From: a virus
Direction: 5' to 3' (one strand)
IMG/VR virus record: IMGVR_UViG_3300042301_003634
Span: 1 to 32,079 of that record
DNA: 32,079 nt
Both the position numbers and the translations under genes were made by a program. How positions within the stretch are numbered: position 1 is the stretch's first letter; every line of letters begins with the position of its first letter. The notes under the pieces were generated by a model, which saw only the letters and a list, made by a program, of their open reading frames with translations, was not told the DNA's origin and did not search any database. Positions 1 to 6,511 of the stretch are shown piece after piece.

Positions 1-655
1 TAAGTAGGCGACTTTCGTTAAAACCTAGTGAACACTTGTGCTTATAATTGTTTTAGAATACTTTGACATTTTCCTTAATAATGATAAGTGTTTGTGTTGT
101 GGATGGTAGAAGTTGTGGTCCACTATAAGCTCCGTTATCTTTTGAACAACAGAATACTAAACAACTCCTTGAGATATCCCTACCTCCATATTTCAAGTTT
201 ACTTCAAAAAGAGACCTTGGTAGGTCATCCTTAGGGATGATAGCGACACCACTCGTTCTTCATCTTACCTTTCGATTTTAAGCCAACTATAATATTGGAA
301 CTCGCAATGATATGATTGGATGACCATACTTTTCACATAATTCCTATCGGTTATTCTTATAGGAGTTCCCTCCGCAACTTGACAACCCACATTGCCAAGT
401 CACCCAACCACTTTCGCTAAAGCGTTGCCCTCACTACTGAAGGTTGGATGATATCCGACTTGTATACTCGAGCTCCGTTGCCGAAGCCGCAAACCTGTTA
501 ACACAACAGATTCACTTTAGCCTACTTTCGTAGTTTATTTAACGACCATATACGGCCGATTATCGTTTTTCAAATCAACATAATTCCGAAGAACTACATT
601 AACCTGATGGATAATTCATTTTTTTCAAAGAACTCGTTTCGGTTATTCCCGAATT
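1..655 (-). ncRNA. Large structured non-coding RNA, partial at the window edge (ROOL/GOLLD-like class is a guess)
   Basis: No credible reading frame covers this stretch, but the minus strand folds very well. Going 5' to 3' on that strand: stem 638-642/649-653; a 10-bp hairpin with a UUCG loop (577-600); a CTAC stem with a GAAA loop (522-533); stem 404-409/442-447; an 8-bp hairpin (377-400); a GGAG/CTCC stem with a GGAA loop (362-373); a perfect 8-bp long-range helix 223-230/318-325; and a helix joining the two ends, 27-32/511-516. The UUCG, GAAA and GGAA loops only make sense on the minus strand, which fixes the orientation. The composition is less A+T-rich than the neighbours. The 5' end is set by promoter 662-691 and the 3' end lies beyond base 1. 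Giant phage RNAs near tRNA genes (GOLLD, ROOL) are known; I cannot assign this one to either from memory. It does not look like tmRNA, RNase P RNA, or a group I or II intron core. Confidence 0.75.
625..633 (-). promoter_or_regulatory. boxA-like antitermination signal in the leader of the large RNA
   Basis: The minus strand reads GTTCTTTGA followed by an A-run, close to the boxA of Bacillus rRNA leaders (GTTCTTTGAAAA), which binds NusB and S10 and stops premature termination. It lies about 25 bases after the expected transcription start and just before the structured body. The same nonamer sits at the same place ahead of the tRNA (1581-1589). The function is inferred from the sequence match and the position. 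Confidence 0.5.
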
Positions 656-661
656 GTTTAA

Positions 662-691
662 CAAAGATAAGACATTTTTTTCATTTGTCAA
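662..691 (-). promoter_or_regulatory. Promoter P1 for the large RNA (Bacteroidota type)
   Basis: On the minus strand a TTGACA box (its TTG at 691-689) is followed after exactly 19 bases by TATCTTTG (669-662), which fits the Bacteroidota consensus TTG ... TAnnTTTG. It belongs to a 41-base repeat (661-702) whose other copies are at 776-817 and 1608-1649. Transcription should start near 655 and read left into the structured RNA. Confidence 0.75.
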
Positions 692-776
692 GACCTTTGT
701 TGTTTTTTTTTTTGACAACCTTACTCTATAAACTACCGATAATGAGATTTGACTTCGGTGGTCGTCAATTGTTTTA
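692..776 (-). other. Short structured spacer between promoters P2 and P1
   Basis: Downstream of P2 the minus strand has a 7-bp stem (760-766 with 714-720, one G-U pair) enclosing a perfect 5-bp stem (735-739 with 755-759). The outer stem has the length of a tRNA acceptor stem, but only 39 bases lie between its arms, too few for a tRNA. The first bases after P2 resemble those after P1 (a shared AAACAATT), so this may be a truncated leader left by duplication of the promoter, or a small RNA. An A-run follows on this strand, so it is not a terminator. Confidence 0.4.
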
Positions 777-806
777 CAAAGATAAGACATTTTTTTCATT
801 TGTCAA
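777..806 (-). promoter_or_regulatory. Promoter P2, overlapping the end of the GIY-YIG gene
   Basis: It has the same layout as P1: TTGACA with its TTG at 806-804, 19 bases, then TATCTTTG at 784-777. The 40 bases around it match P1 exactly. The TTGACA box is also the last codons (Leu-Asp-Lys, then TGA) of the homing endonuclease gene at 796-1455, so the end of the coding sequence lies inside the promoter repeat. No boxA follows it. Confidence 0.7.
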
Positions 807-1455
807 GACCTTTGTTTTTTTTTAGAATTGTTCTACCAAATTTCCAATTATCCGGTAAAGAACTCTCTTTTTTTATTTTTTTATTCTCAACTCCATTCGT
901 TATCCAACAAGTACCAAATTGTGAATTACCACTTCCTTGTTGATATTTGGAGTTAGCTTCTCCTATTTTTCTTTTACTTATTTCTTTATGTTTTTTACCT
1001 AACCATTTTTGTTGATTTTTCAGTTTTGAACTAATTTTAGAAATGATTTTCTCACGATATTCAAGGTCAGTTCTCATTCGTTCATTATGTCTTTTACCCA
1101 AAATCCTTAAAACCGCTCTACCTCCAGCGGCGTGCCAATTATACGCATGTTCTTCGTTAATTAACCCACCAGTACCACCTAATTTTAAATTTAAACACAA
1201 AGGGTCTTTAATTAATTCACTATCAACTATTTTTTTTTCAGCTTCAATTAGTAATTTTCTATTTTCGAAAAACTCTAAATACTCTATTTTAAAATTTTCT
1301 TTACCATATTTTCTTATTGAGTACCATAATTTTTTCCCACTACCAATATAACCATCATTTAAGTTGTCTGTCGAGTGCATTCCTATATAATATTTTTCAT
1401 TCACAATATTTGTTGTTTTATAAATGAAATGATATTTCTTTTGTTTTCTTCCCAT
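796..1455 (-). CDS. GIY-YIG homing endonuclease (free-standing)
   Basis: This is a 219-residue site-specific DNA endonuclease of the mobile kind common in large phages; it spreads by cutting alleles that lack it. The GIY-YIG half is at the N terminus: FIYKTTN (10-16), YYIGMHST (22-29), GYIGSG (35-40) and a conserved Glu in the helix near 71-73. The C-terminal half has basic segments (LGKRHNERMR, then WLGKKHKE) and a final GTCWITNG motif, typical of DNA-binding modules in this group. The frame stays open nine codons upstream, but MGRKQKK is the natural start, directly after a TATTTATT motif. It lies 38 bases downstream of the tRNA-like gene and is probably co-transcribed with it from P3. Its last codons form part of promoter P2, a sign that tRNA plus endonuclease arrived as one cassette. 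Confidence 0.85.
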   Translation of the reverse strand: MGRKQKKYHFIYKTTNIVNEKYYIGMHSTDNLNDGYIGSGKKLWYSIRKYGKENFKIEYLEFFENRKLLIEAEKKIVDSELIKDPLCLNLKLGGTGGLINEEHAYNWHAAGGRAVLRILGKRHNERMRTDLEYREKIISKISSKLKNQQKWLGKKHKEISKRKIGEANSKYQQGSGNSQFGTCWITNGVENKKIKKESSLPDNWKFGRTILKKNKGLDK

Positions 1456-1493
1456 ATAAATAAATATGAGAAGAAAGTACAAAAGTCCAGAGT

Positions 1494-1564
1494 TGCAGTG
1501 CCTTGGAATCGAACCAAGCTAAGTGAGCTTATGAGACTCATGGAACTCCCTGCCCCCCGCCTGC
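1494..1564 (-). tRNA. tRNA-like gene, anticodon CAU (Met or Ile2 type), imperfect
   Basis: The anticodon arm is a 5-bp stem (TGAGT/GCTCA, one G-U pair) with loop CTCATAA, giving anticodon CAU. The T arm is perfect: CTTGG, TTCGATT, CCAAG. The 3' acceptor strand GCACTGC plus discriminator A pairs with the 5' strand GCAGGC only if one A is bulged. The D arm is short and G-rich (GGGG/TTCC with a loop containing GGG). No CCA is encoded. The defects suggest an unusual, decaying or recently altered tRNA. P3 and a boxA-like site lie just upstream. CAU would decode AUG, or AUA if the C is modified to lysidine. Confidence 0.6.
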
Positions 1565-1580
1565 TGTATATTTTTTTATT

Positions 1581-1589
1581 TCAAAGAAC
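1581..1589 (-). promoter_or_regulatory. boxA-like signal ahead of the tRNA-like gene
   Basis: The minus strand reads GTTCTTTGA followed by AA, identical in its core to the site at 625-633. It lies about 20 bases after the expected P3 start and 17 bases before the tRNA. Two independent copies at matching places support a role in antitermination of stable-RNA transcripts; the role itself is inferred. Confidence 0.45.
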
Positions 1590-1608
1590 TTATTTCCTAA
1601 TTGGACTA

Positions 1609-1638
1609 CAAAGATACAACATTTTTTTCATCTGTCAA
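1609..1638 (-). promoter_or_regulatory. Promoter P3 for the tRNA-like gene and GIY-YIG gene
   Basis: TTGACA (TTG at 1638-1636), 19 bases, then TATCTTTG (1616-1609) on the minus strand. The surrounding 41 bases (1608-1649) differ from P1 and P2 at about three positions. Transcription should start near 1602, giving a short leader with a boxA-like site before the tRNA. Confidence 0.7.
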
Positions 1639-1654
1639 GACCTTTGTTAAAAAT

Positions 1655-1698
1655 ACCCCACCTAATATTTTTGTTTTTACACTTAACACCGGTGGGGT
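1655..1698. repeat. Inverted repeat next to P3, possible terminator or insulator
   Basis: A perfect 8-bp stem (1655-1662 with 1691-1698, ACCCCACC/GGTGGGGT) encloses a 28-base A+T-rich loop. T-rich sequence follows on both strands (TTGTTTTTG on plus, ATTTTTAAC on minus), so it could end transcription either way. It lies just upstream of P3. The long loop is unusual for a simple terminator. Confidence 0.35.
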
Positions 1699-1886
1699 TG
1701 TTTTTGAGACTCTCATCTCATTTGTTCCGCAAATTTAAGACAAAATTCTCATCTTGTCCGTATTTTTTTTGCGTGATATAAAGTTGGGGGTATTTATCCT
1801 TACGGATGAGATAATAAATATACGATAGTTTATGAAAAATCCAAATTTTTTTTATAATCTAATCAAATATTTTTATATTTATAGTT
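1699..1886. other. Non-coding gap upstream of the DUF192 gene
   Basis: No gene is visible. CTCATCTCATTTGTTCCG (about 1713-1730) and a shorter version, CTCATCTTGTCCG, about 35 bases later form an imperfect direct repeat. A TCCGTA/TACGGA pair could form a long-range hairpin across 1757-1806. Just before the next gene is TATTTATA (1876-1883), four bases from its ATG and matching the octamer seen ahead of many genes here. Confidence 0.35.
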
Positions 1887-2234
1887 ATGGAAGTTAAAAT
1901 TAACGATAATATCTTTAAGGTTAAGACCTTAATTGACGAGAAGTCCAAGTATATCGGGATGATGGGCAAGAAATTTGATGAAACCTTTAACGGGCTATTA
2001 TTTTTAATGGGTGGTAGCAAACAATGTTTTTGGATGAAGAATTGTATTCAAAATTTGGATATCATCATTATTAAGAATAATGTAATCGTAAATATCCATC
2101 ATAATTGTCCTCCTTGTAATAGTAAGGAATGTCCAAGTTATTGTGGAAATGGTAATATTGTATTGGAAATTGATGGAGGTTCTTGTGAAAGACTTGGTAT
2201 TGAACCAGGTGATAGTGTTGAATACCTATTTTGA
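1887..2234 (+). CDS. DUF192 family protein
   Basis: This 115-residue protein matches the DUF192 family over its whole length: an early GMMGKKF segment, the hallmark FWMKN at about 49-53, a hydrophobic strand rich in Ile, and the closing pattern VLEIDGGSCERLGIEPGD. Bacterial members usually have a signal peptide or lipobox and act outside the cytoplasm; this one has neither and is probably cytoplasmic. The middle is rich in cysteine (CPPC, then C and C within ten residues), perhaps binding metal; that part is not typical. The family's function is unknown. It is the only plus-strand gene in this part and its end overlaps the converging DHH gene by nine bases. The octamer TATTTATA lies four bases before the ATG. 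Confidence 0.8.
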   Translation: MEVKINDNIFKVKTLIDEKSKYIGMMGKKFDETFNGLLFLMGGSKQCFWMKNCIQNLDIIIIKNNVIVNIHHNCPPCNSKECPSYCGNGNIVLEIDGGSCERLGIEPGDSVEYLF

Positions 2235-3629
2235 TTCTTTAATCTTTTCTTTCAACTTTCTCTCAAACTCAGCGGCTATCATTTTGGTAAACTTAACAGA
2301 TGGAGAATCATCTTTCTCGGAGTCATATTTATATTTACCTTGAGGTGGTCTTTTGCTTCTCCCCATATAATTTAATCCAGAGATATTTGTAATACACTTA
2401 TGTCCTCCACTATTTGCTTGAATTAAATCCCAAGCGTTAATACCAATCTTATCCAACATTTCTTTATGTTCTTCAGGTAATTCGGTAAATGGTGTTTCCA
2501 TCATTTCTTGAATATGGTCTAATATTTCTTCTCCACCTTCCATTGTGGTAAACTTATCACCATATAATGCTTTGAAATCTTTGAAGGTAAATCCAACACT
2601 TTCCGGTCCGAAATCTTTTGATGATTCCGAAATCCATTTTATTGTTGATAATGGTATGGTTCTTTGTTTTAACTGACCTTCCCATTTCCCTAATACTTCT
2701 TGAGCAATCTCACCCAAGTTAACTCCTTTTAATTCTCTTTCTTTTTTGAAAGGATTACAAGACGCCTGAACCAATCCTAATGGCCAAGCCATAATTAAGA
2801 AGTCTGCTTCGGGGTTATTTCTAAATGGTGTGTATCTATCATAAGAACCCGGTTTAAACATTGACCCTCCACCATATTGGAAAATAACATTATCCTCAAC
2901 TTTAGGATAACCTTTCATTGTTTCTCTATAATCTTCTGCATTCTTTTGTAATTCCTCCGGAGCTGGAGCATTCGTTTTTTTCATCCAATCTTTAATGTTT
3001 GTCAATATTGACATCAAAGAAGGATTGGAATTCATCACCAAAGATTCTAAAAACCCTGGTTTATTTTTAAATGCCAATATTAACTTATTGATAACAAACC
3101 CAAGCAACATTTTGTTTTTCTGTAAACTCTTATCTTTATCAATTCTAAATAAATAATTAACCACTTCATCAGGTGTAATATCATATTTGGCAAAATCTGC
3201 TGAATCGACAGTACTAATTAACAATATATCCGGAGATGGAAAAATATCTTTTGGTGAAACTATTTGTGAAATTGTTTCAACATTTGAACGAGATGACCTA
3301 AATGATGTTGATTTGGTATCTTCAGCACCTGCCTGTCTATCGTGATGGTCTGTGTGGATAACAAACATCGGTTTACCATGGGCAAAATCGACTAACACCG
3401 GCATTGTATCACCAGTTGCGTCATTTTTCTTAACCGCAAATTCTTTATCACCATATTGAATGATATGGGCATCAACCACATCAATACCATTATTTTTAAG
3501 GTATTCTTTCATTGAAACTGCGGTAGTTACACCATCTAAATCCTGATGGAAATATATTTCCGCTTTTGGATATCGTTTAGCCAACGCTTTGATATCTCGT
3601 AATCCCGATTCCTTAATTAGTTTTTTCAT
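2226..3629 (-). CDS. DHH-family phosphoesterase (RecJ/NrnA-like fold)
   Basis: The 467-residue protein has the marks of DHH phosphoesterases, Mn-dependent enzymes that cut small nucleotides or single-stranded DNA. Motif I is HQDLDGV (28-34), motif III is HTDHHD (92-97), a further acidic motif is TVDSADF, and the DHHA1-like GGH is in the C-terminal fifth (SGGHKCITNISG). The substrate cannot be told: nanoRNA, pAp, cyclic dinucleotides or ssDNA are all possible. It starts MKKLIKESG, which resembles the short helix plus I-x-E site of head-targeted proteins in this window, so it may be packaged. Its ATG overlaps the stop of the upstream gene (TAATG), implying translational coupling. It is longer than NrnA (about 310-340 residues), with an inserted middle domain. 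Confidence 0.75.
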   Translation of the reverse strand: MKKLIKESGLRDIKALAKRYPKAEIYFHQDLDGVTTAVSMKEYLKNNGIDVVDAHIIQYGDKEFAVKKNDATGDTMPVLVDFAHGKPMFVIHTDHHDRQAGAEDTKSTSFRSSRSNVETISQIVSPKDIFPSPDILLISTVDSADFAKYDITPDEVVNYLFRIDKDKSLQKNKMLLGFVINKLILAFKNKPGFLESLVMNSNPSLMSILTNIKDWMKKTNAPAPEELQKNAEDYRETMKGYPKVEDNVIFQYGGGSMFKPGSYDRYTPFRNNPEADFLIMAWPLGLVQASCNPFKKERELKGVNLGEIAQEVLGKWEGQLKQRTIPLSTIKWISESSKDFGPESVGFTFKDFKALYGDKFTTMEGGEEILDHIQEMMETPFTELPEEHKEMLDKIGINAWDLIQANSGGHKCITNISGLNYMGRSKRPPQGKYKYDSEKDDSPSVKFTKMIAAEFERKLKEKIKESK

Positions 3630-3991
3630 TATTTAGCTTTAGGAATACTATTGTAATTTACCTTTTTTACGGTATAGTTTGGTGCTAATTCTAATTTACT
3701 AAAATTATTGGAGTTTCGTCCAACTAATATAACCTCATTATCTTTTCTTTTGTCGATTCTAATACGAACAGACCCAGTATAAGGTACTTTGGCTATCGGT
3801 CCAATTTTCCAAGTAAGTAATTCTTCAGTATAGGGATACAAATAACCATCACTACCTATAAATCCTGAGAAATTTGTGATGTCATTATCAATCGCAAAAA
3901 ATAATTTACCTTTCGTCTTCTGTTCTGAAATAACCCTTTTTACGATATTCATTAAATCTTGTTCCGTTAATTTTATAATTTTCTTTTTCAT
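3629..3991 (-). CDS. Small protein with a capsid-targeting-like leader
   Basis: A 120-residue protein of unknown function. The N terminus is a basic amphipathic helix, LTEQDLMNIVKRVISEQK (about 8-25), ending in I-S-E, the (I/L)-x-E pattern that T4-type prohead proteases cut. A very similar stretch, LSENELIDMIEGIVMEQ, occurs inside the protein at 21430-22578. The remainder is a small beta-rich domain with alternating hydrophobic residues (VRIRID, EVILVG). It is coupled to the downstream DHH gene by a TAATG overlap. The leader suggests a virion-internal protein, but this is an inference from pattern only. Confidence 0.75.
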   Translation of the reverse strand: MKKKIIKLTEQDLMNIVKRVISEQKTKGKLFFAIDNDITNFSGFIGSDGYLYPYTEELLTWKIGPIAKVPYTGSVRIRIDKRKDNEVILVGRNSNNFSKLELAPNYTVKKVNYNSIPKAK

Positions 3992-3992
3992 T

Positions 3993-4364
3993 TTATGATT
4001 TTAATGTTAATAAGTATTTTAATTTATTGATTTCGGCCAACATCTCATCTCTAAGATTAAGTAAATCAGTATCGTATCTTGAATCTAATTGGTCTGTCAT
4101 ATCTACTAAAAATTCAGTAATACCATCCAAGAAGTCTTGAACACTAATTGTTTTAATATCCTGAAACATAATTGAAAATTCAGGTTCAAATTCCGGTCTT
4201 CCGTATTTACCCATCATGGCTTCAGCGAACATATCAATCATATCACCTAAATTATCATAGATATTACCATACGCTCTATGTTTGGCATCACCATAGGTTT
4301 GCCAATGTAAAAATTTAAATTGTAATTGGATTTGAACCAATTTTAATATTAATTCTTCTTTCAT
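3993..4364 (-). CDS. Dps/ferritin-like helical protein (DUF5856-like)
   Basis: This 123-residue, mostly helical protein carries KFLHWQTYG and HRAYGNIYDNLGDMIDMFAEA, the layout of the DUF5856 family of phage proteins (name from memory), which recall the first two helices of Dps, the DNA-protecting ferritin relative. Its role in phages is unknown; the two His residues plus Asp/Glu could bind iron but I cannot show a complete ferroxidase centre. The start at MKEEL is chosen over an ATG nine codons upstream, because the upstream stretch contains the TATTTATT motif seen before other genes. It lies one base upstream of the next gene on this strand. Confidence 0.7.
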   Translation of the reverse strand: MKEELILKLVQIQLQFKFLHWQTYGDAKHRAYGNIYDNLGDMIDMFAEAMMGKYGRPEFEPEFSIMFQDIKTISVQDFLDGITEFLVDMTDQLDSRYDTDLLNLRDEMLAEINKLKYLLTLKS

Positions 4365-4395
4365 TATATCCCTTTGACAATAAATATCCACAAAA

Positions 4396-4422
4396 TAAAA
4401 AAAAGGGTCATTAAGACCCTTT
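4396..4422 (-). terminator. Rho-independent terminator after the methyltransferase gene
   Basis: On the minus strand an 8-bp perfect stem (AAAGGGTC, loop TTAAT, GACCCTTT; 4402-4422) is followed by a T-run. It begins at the stop codon of the methyltransferase gene and ends its transcript before the Dps-like gene. Confidence 0.8.
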
Positions 4423-5285
4423 TAATTAAATTCCAATTTTGTTTGTCGGTTTAAGTTGATAAAATGTTGAACCCTTTCTTTTGCAATATTTGCGTAGTTT
4501 TCACTCAACTCGATTCCAATCCATTTTCTACCTAATGTTTCGGCCGCAACCAAACTAGTACCCGAACCAGTGAATGGGTCAAGAACAACATCATCCTTAT
4601 AGGTTAAAATTTTAATCGCTTTTACAGGGATATCTAAACTAAATGTGGCCTTAGTCAATGATTTCGTATCCGCAAAATAATTCCACCTACCAAAAACCAA
4701 ATTCATAAATTCTTTTTTATCCTCATCCTGATAAATCATTTTTTTCTTAATATTACCATCCTCATCTTTAACTTCAGTTGGAACTCCTTTCCATTGAGAT
4801 TCACCTTTGTTTAATTTTTTGGGTGATTTCTTGTAGGCTAATATAATACATTCTTTTGGGTTGTAGATGTAAGGTGCACTATTACTCATCCAAGAACCCC
4901 AAGCCGTCTGTTTAACTCTATGGGGACTATCCTCAGTTAAATCCACCATCCCGAAGAATTTGAACCCAACTTCTTTCATTTTCATCCAAAACTCGGAGTT
5001 GAATAGAATTCTTCCTCCTCTTTCTTGGACATTCATTTCAATTGGAACATTGACCGCAATTCTCCCATCATCTTTAAGAACCCTGAAAGACTCCGATAAC
5101 CAATCAATGGTGAATTTCCAATAGTCATCCATAGACAAACCATCGTCATATACATCATATTTGATGTTGGCATTGTAAGGTGGACTACAAACCACCAAAT
5201 CTACACAACTATCCGGAAATGTCTTCATTACCTCAACACATTCACCATTAATTATTGTATTTATAATATTCTCTAAATCTTTCAT
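4422..5285 (-). CDS. Site-specific DNA methyltransferase, beta class, probably cytosine-N4
   Basis: A 287-residue SAM-dependent methyltransferase. The catalytic motif SPPY (34-37) comes first and the SAM-binding motif DPFTGSGT (236-243) near the C terminus, the order of the beta class. S-P-P-Y rather than D/N-P-P-Y points to cytosine-N4 methylation, though some adenine enzymes share it. The tail GRKWIGIELSENYANIAKERV completes motif I/II. No restriction gene adjoins it, so it probably protects phage DNA from host nucleases or marks it. Its first 38 bases overlap the end of the LAGLIDADG gene upstream, and a strong terminator follows its stop. Confidence 0.88.
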   Translation of the reverse strand: MKDLENIINTIINGECVEVMKTFPDSCVDLVVCSPPYNANIKYDVYDDGLSMDDYWKFTIDWLSESFRVLKDDGRIAVNVPIEMNVQERGGRILFNSEFWMKMKEVGFKFFGMVDLTEDSPHRVKQTAWGSWMSNSAPYIYNPKECIILAYKKSPKKLNKGESQWKGVPTEVKDEDGNIKKKMIYQDEDKKEFMNLVFGRWNYFADTKSLTKATFSLDIPVKAIKILTYKDDVVLDPFTGSGTSLVAAETLGRKWIGIELSENYANIAKERVQHFINLNRQTKLEFN

Positions 5286-6045
5286 ATATTTCTTTTTTTC
5301 TTTCTAAATAAATTGTTGCGTTTTTGTAAATATAGTTGTAAAATTTATTATTCCCAATTTTATTTTGAATAAATAAATTAATACCGCCATAGTAATTTAT
5401 CTTAATATCATTGTTTGACAGTTCTTCAATTAAAAAATCTCTAAACTTTTCAGAAGCGCACGCAATACCGGTACAGTTTACACCACTCTCGACAAATCTA
5501 AATGTTCCGTCACCATCAAAATACCCCCTAATAAAATGACGAATTAAGTTATTATTAATTTTAGGTCGTTCAATTGTAAATGTTTTTCGTGAATGAACCC
5601 CCTGAGTTTTAATCGATTCCACTAATTGTAATGAGAACATTGCTAATGATGACATATGAGATGACGAAACCCCTCCTTTATATTTCACATTATTAAACCC
5701 ATCGATGATTTTATGATTAGACTCTATAGAATCACGAAATCGTTCTAAATGATGTTTATCTTTGGTTGATAATTTCATTTCAAGTGATTTACCGGACTTT
5801 CTTTCTCTTATATAACCATCCGCATATAAAAAACCTAACCAATAAGCTTTTTCCTCTGTATCAATTACATCAAAATAATTATGATTAACATTATACCTCC
5901 TATTGGTTATTTCAATTCCGTTTGATTTTAAAATTCTTTTGATTGGTGATATAGATACATTAAAATACTCAGCAACTTTATGTATATTTTTTAATTGATT
6001 ATACTGATTTAAGACATCAGTTTCGTTTAATAATAACTTCTCCAT
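5248..6045 (-). CDS. LAGLIDADG homing endonuclease, two-motif monomer
   Basis: A 265-residue DNA endonuclease. Two LAGLIDADG helices are clear: WLGFLYADG (69-77) and FIRGYFDGDG (171-180), each with the catalytic acidic residue, so one chain makes the whole active site. Residues 1-50 look like a helix-turn-helix (VAEYFNVSISPIKRILKSNG), probably DNA binding. It is free-standing, not in an intron or intein. Its 3' end runs 38 bases into the methyltransferase gene in another frame, so it has inserted against, but not into, that gene. AATAAATA on plus (TATTTATT on the coding strand) lies three bases before its ATG. Confidence 0.88.
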   Translation of the reverse strand: MEKLLLNETDVLNQYNQLKNIHKVAEYFNVSISPIKRILKSNGIEITNRRYNVNHNYFDVIDTEEKAYWLGFLYADGYIRERKSGKSLEMKLSTKDKHHLERFRDSIESNHKIIDGFNNVKYKGGVSSSHMSSLAMFSLQLVESIKTQGVHSRKTFTIERPKINNNLIRHFIRGYFDGDGTFRFVESGVNCTGIACASEKFRDFLIEELSNNDIKINYYGGINLFIQNKIGNNKFYNYIYKNATIYLERKKEIYERFREYYKYNN

Positions 6046-6077
6046 ACTAATAAATATCTTATAGTTTGGGGAAGTTA

Positions 6078-6314
6078 TTACTTACTTATATTCTTTTCCA
6101 AATTGTTAATTTTTCTTTCAAGATACCATAAAGCCTTCTTTAAATCTTGAAGTTCTTTATCAGTTCCTTTTTTTCCCGCCCTTGAGATATACTTCACAGT
6201 ATTCCCGAGGTGAAAATCCAAATTCCAATTCTCTATCACTTTTATTGCTTCATAAACATTCTCTGACCCTCCGTAATGTTCGGGGTGGTTAACCATTTCT
6301 TTATTATTTTCCAT
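6078..6314 (-). CDS. DUF3310 protein
   Basis: This 78-residue protein matches the phage DUF3310 family: VNHPEHYGG (8-16), EAIKVIENWNLDFHLGNTVKYISRAGKKG and the end DLKKALWYLERKI. Relatives occur in many phages, sometimes fused or adjacent to nucleotide-metabolism genes, and the biochemical role is not settled. It lies two bases downstream of the next small gene in a run of short minus-strand genes. Confidence 0.85.
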   Translation of the reverse strand: MENNKEMVNHPEHYGGSENVYEAIKVIENWNLDFHLGNTVKYISRAGKKGTDKELQDLKKALWYLERKINNLEKNISK

Positions 6315-6316
6315 TT

Positions 6317-6508
6317 TTAATTTTGTTTTGTAACGTAATAATCTTTTCCGTATTTGGATTCCTCCAAGATGTTTTGCGATACCAATTCATTAATAATCTG
6401 AATGGTCTCTTCAATTGGTTTCTTGACAATATATTTTGATATATAATCAATGTGGATAGGCTGTCTTAATTTACCTGATAATAATTTTGTGGTTTTGTCA
6501 TCTACCAT
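6317..6508 (-). CDS. Small winged-helix-like protein
   Basis: A 63-residue protein. The order helix (HIDYISKYIVKK), helix (PIEETIQIINELVSQN), then ILEESKYGKDYYVT suggests a small winged helix-turn-helix, the last part being the wing hairpin. No family is recognised. It could be a DNA-binding regulator or a subunit fragment. It is packed two to three bases from both neighbours, so it is probably co-transcribed with DUF3310. Confidence 0.6.
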   Translation of the reverse strand: MVDDKTTKLLSGKLRQPIHIDYISKYIVKKPIEETIQIINELVSQNILEESKYGKDYYVTKQN

Positions 6509-6511
6509 ATA

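Noticed and set aside
1-655. tmRNA, RNase P RNA, or a group I/II intron
   Set aside because: No tRNA-like end with a tag frame, no RNase P core motifs, and no domain V or P7-like core was found; the homing endonuclease lies outside, not inside, the structured RNA.
607-943. Plus-strand reading frames rich in Phe across the promoter repeats
   Set aside because: They arise from T-runs in minus-strand promoter repeats and from the complement of the homing endonuclease; the peptides are repetitive because the DNA repeats.
1456-1482. Nine extra N-terminal codons for the GIY-YIG protein
   Set aside because: The stretch is an A+T-rich leader that contains the TATTTATT octamer; MGRKQKK fits the family start.
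661-1649. CRISPR-like array made of the 41-base repeats
   Set aside because: There are only three copies, spaced 74 and about 790 bases apart, with promoter content and no spacer pattern.
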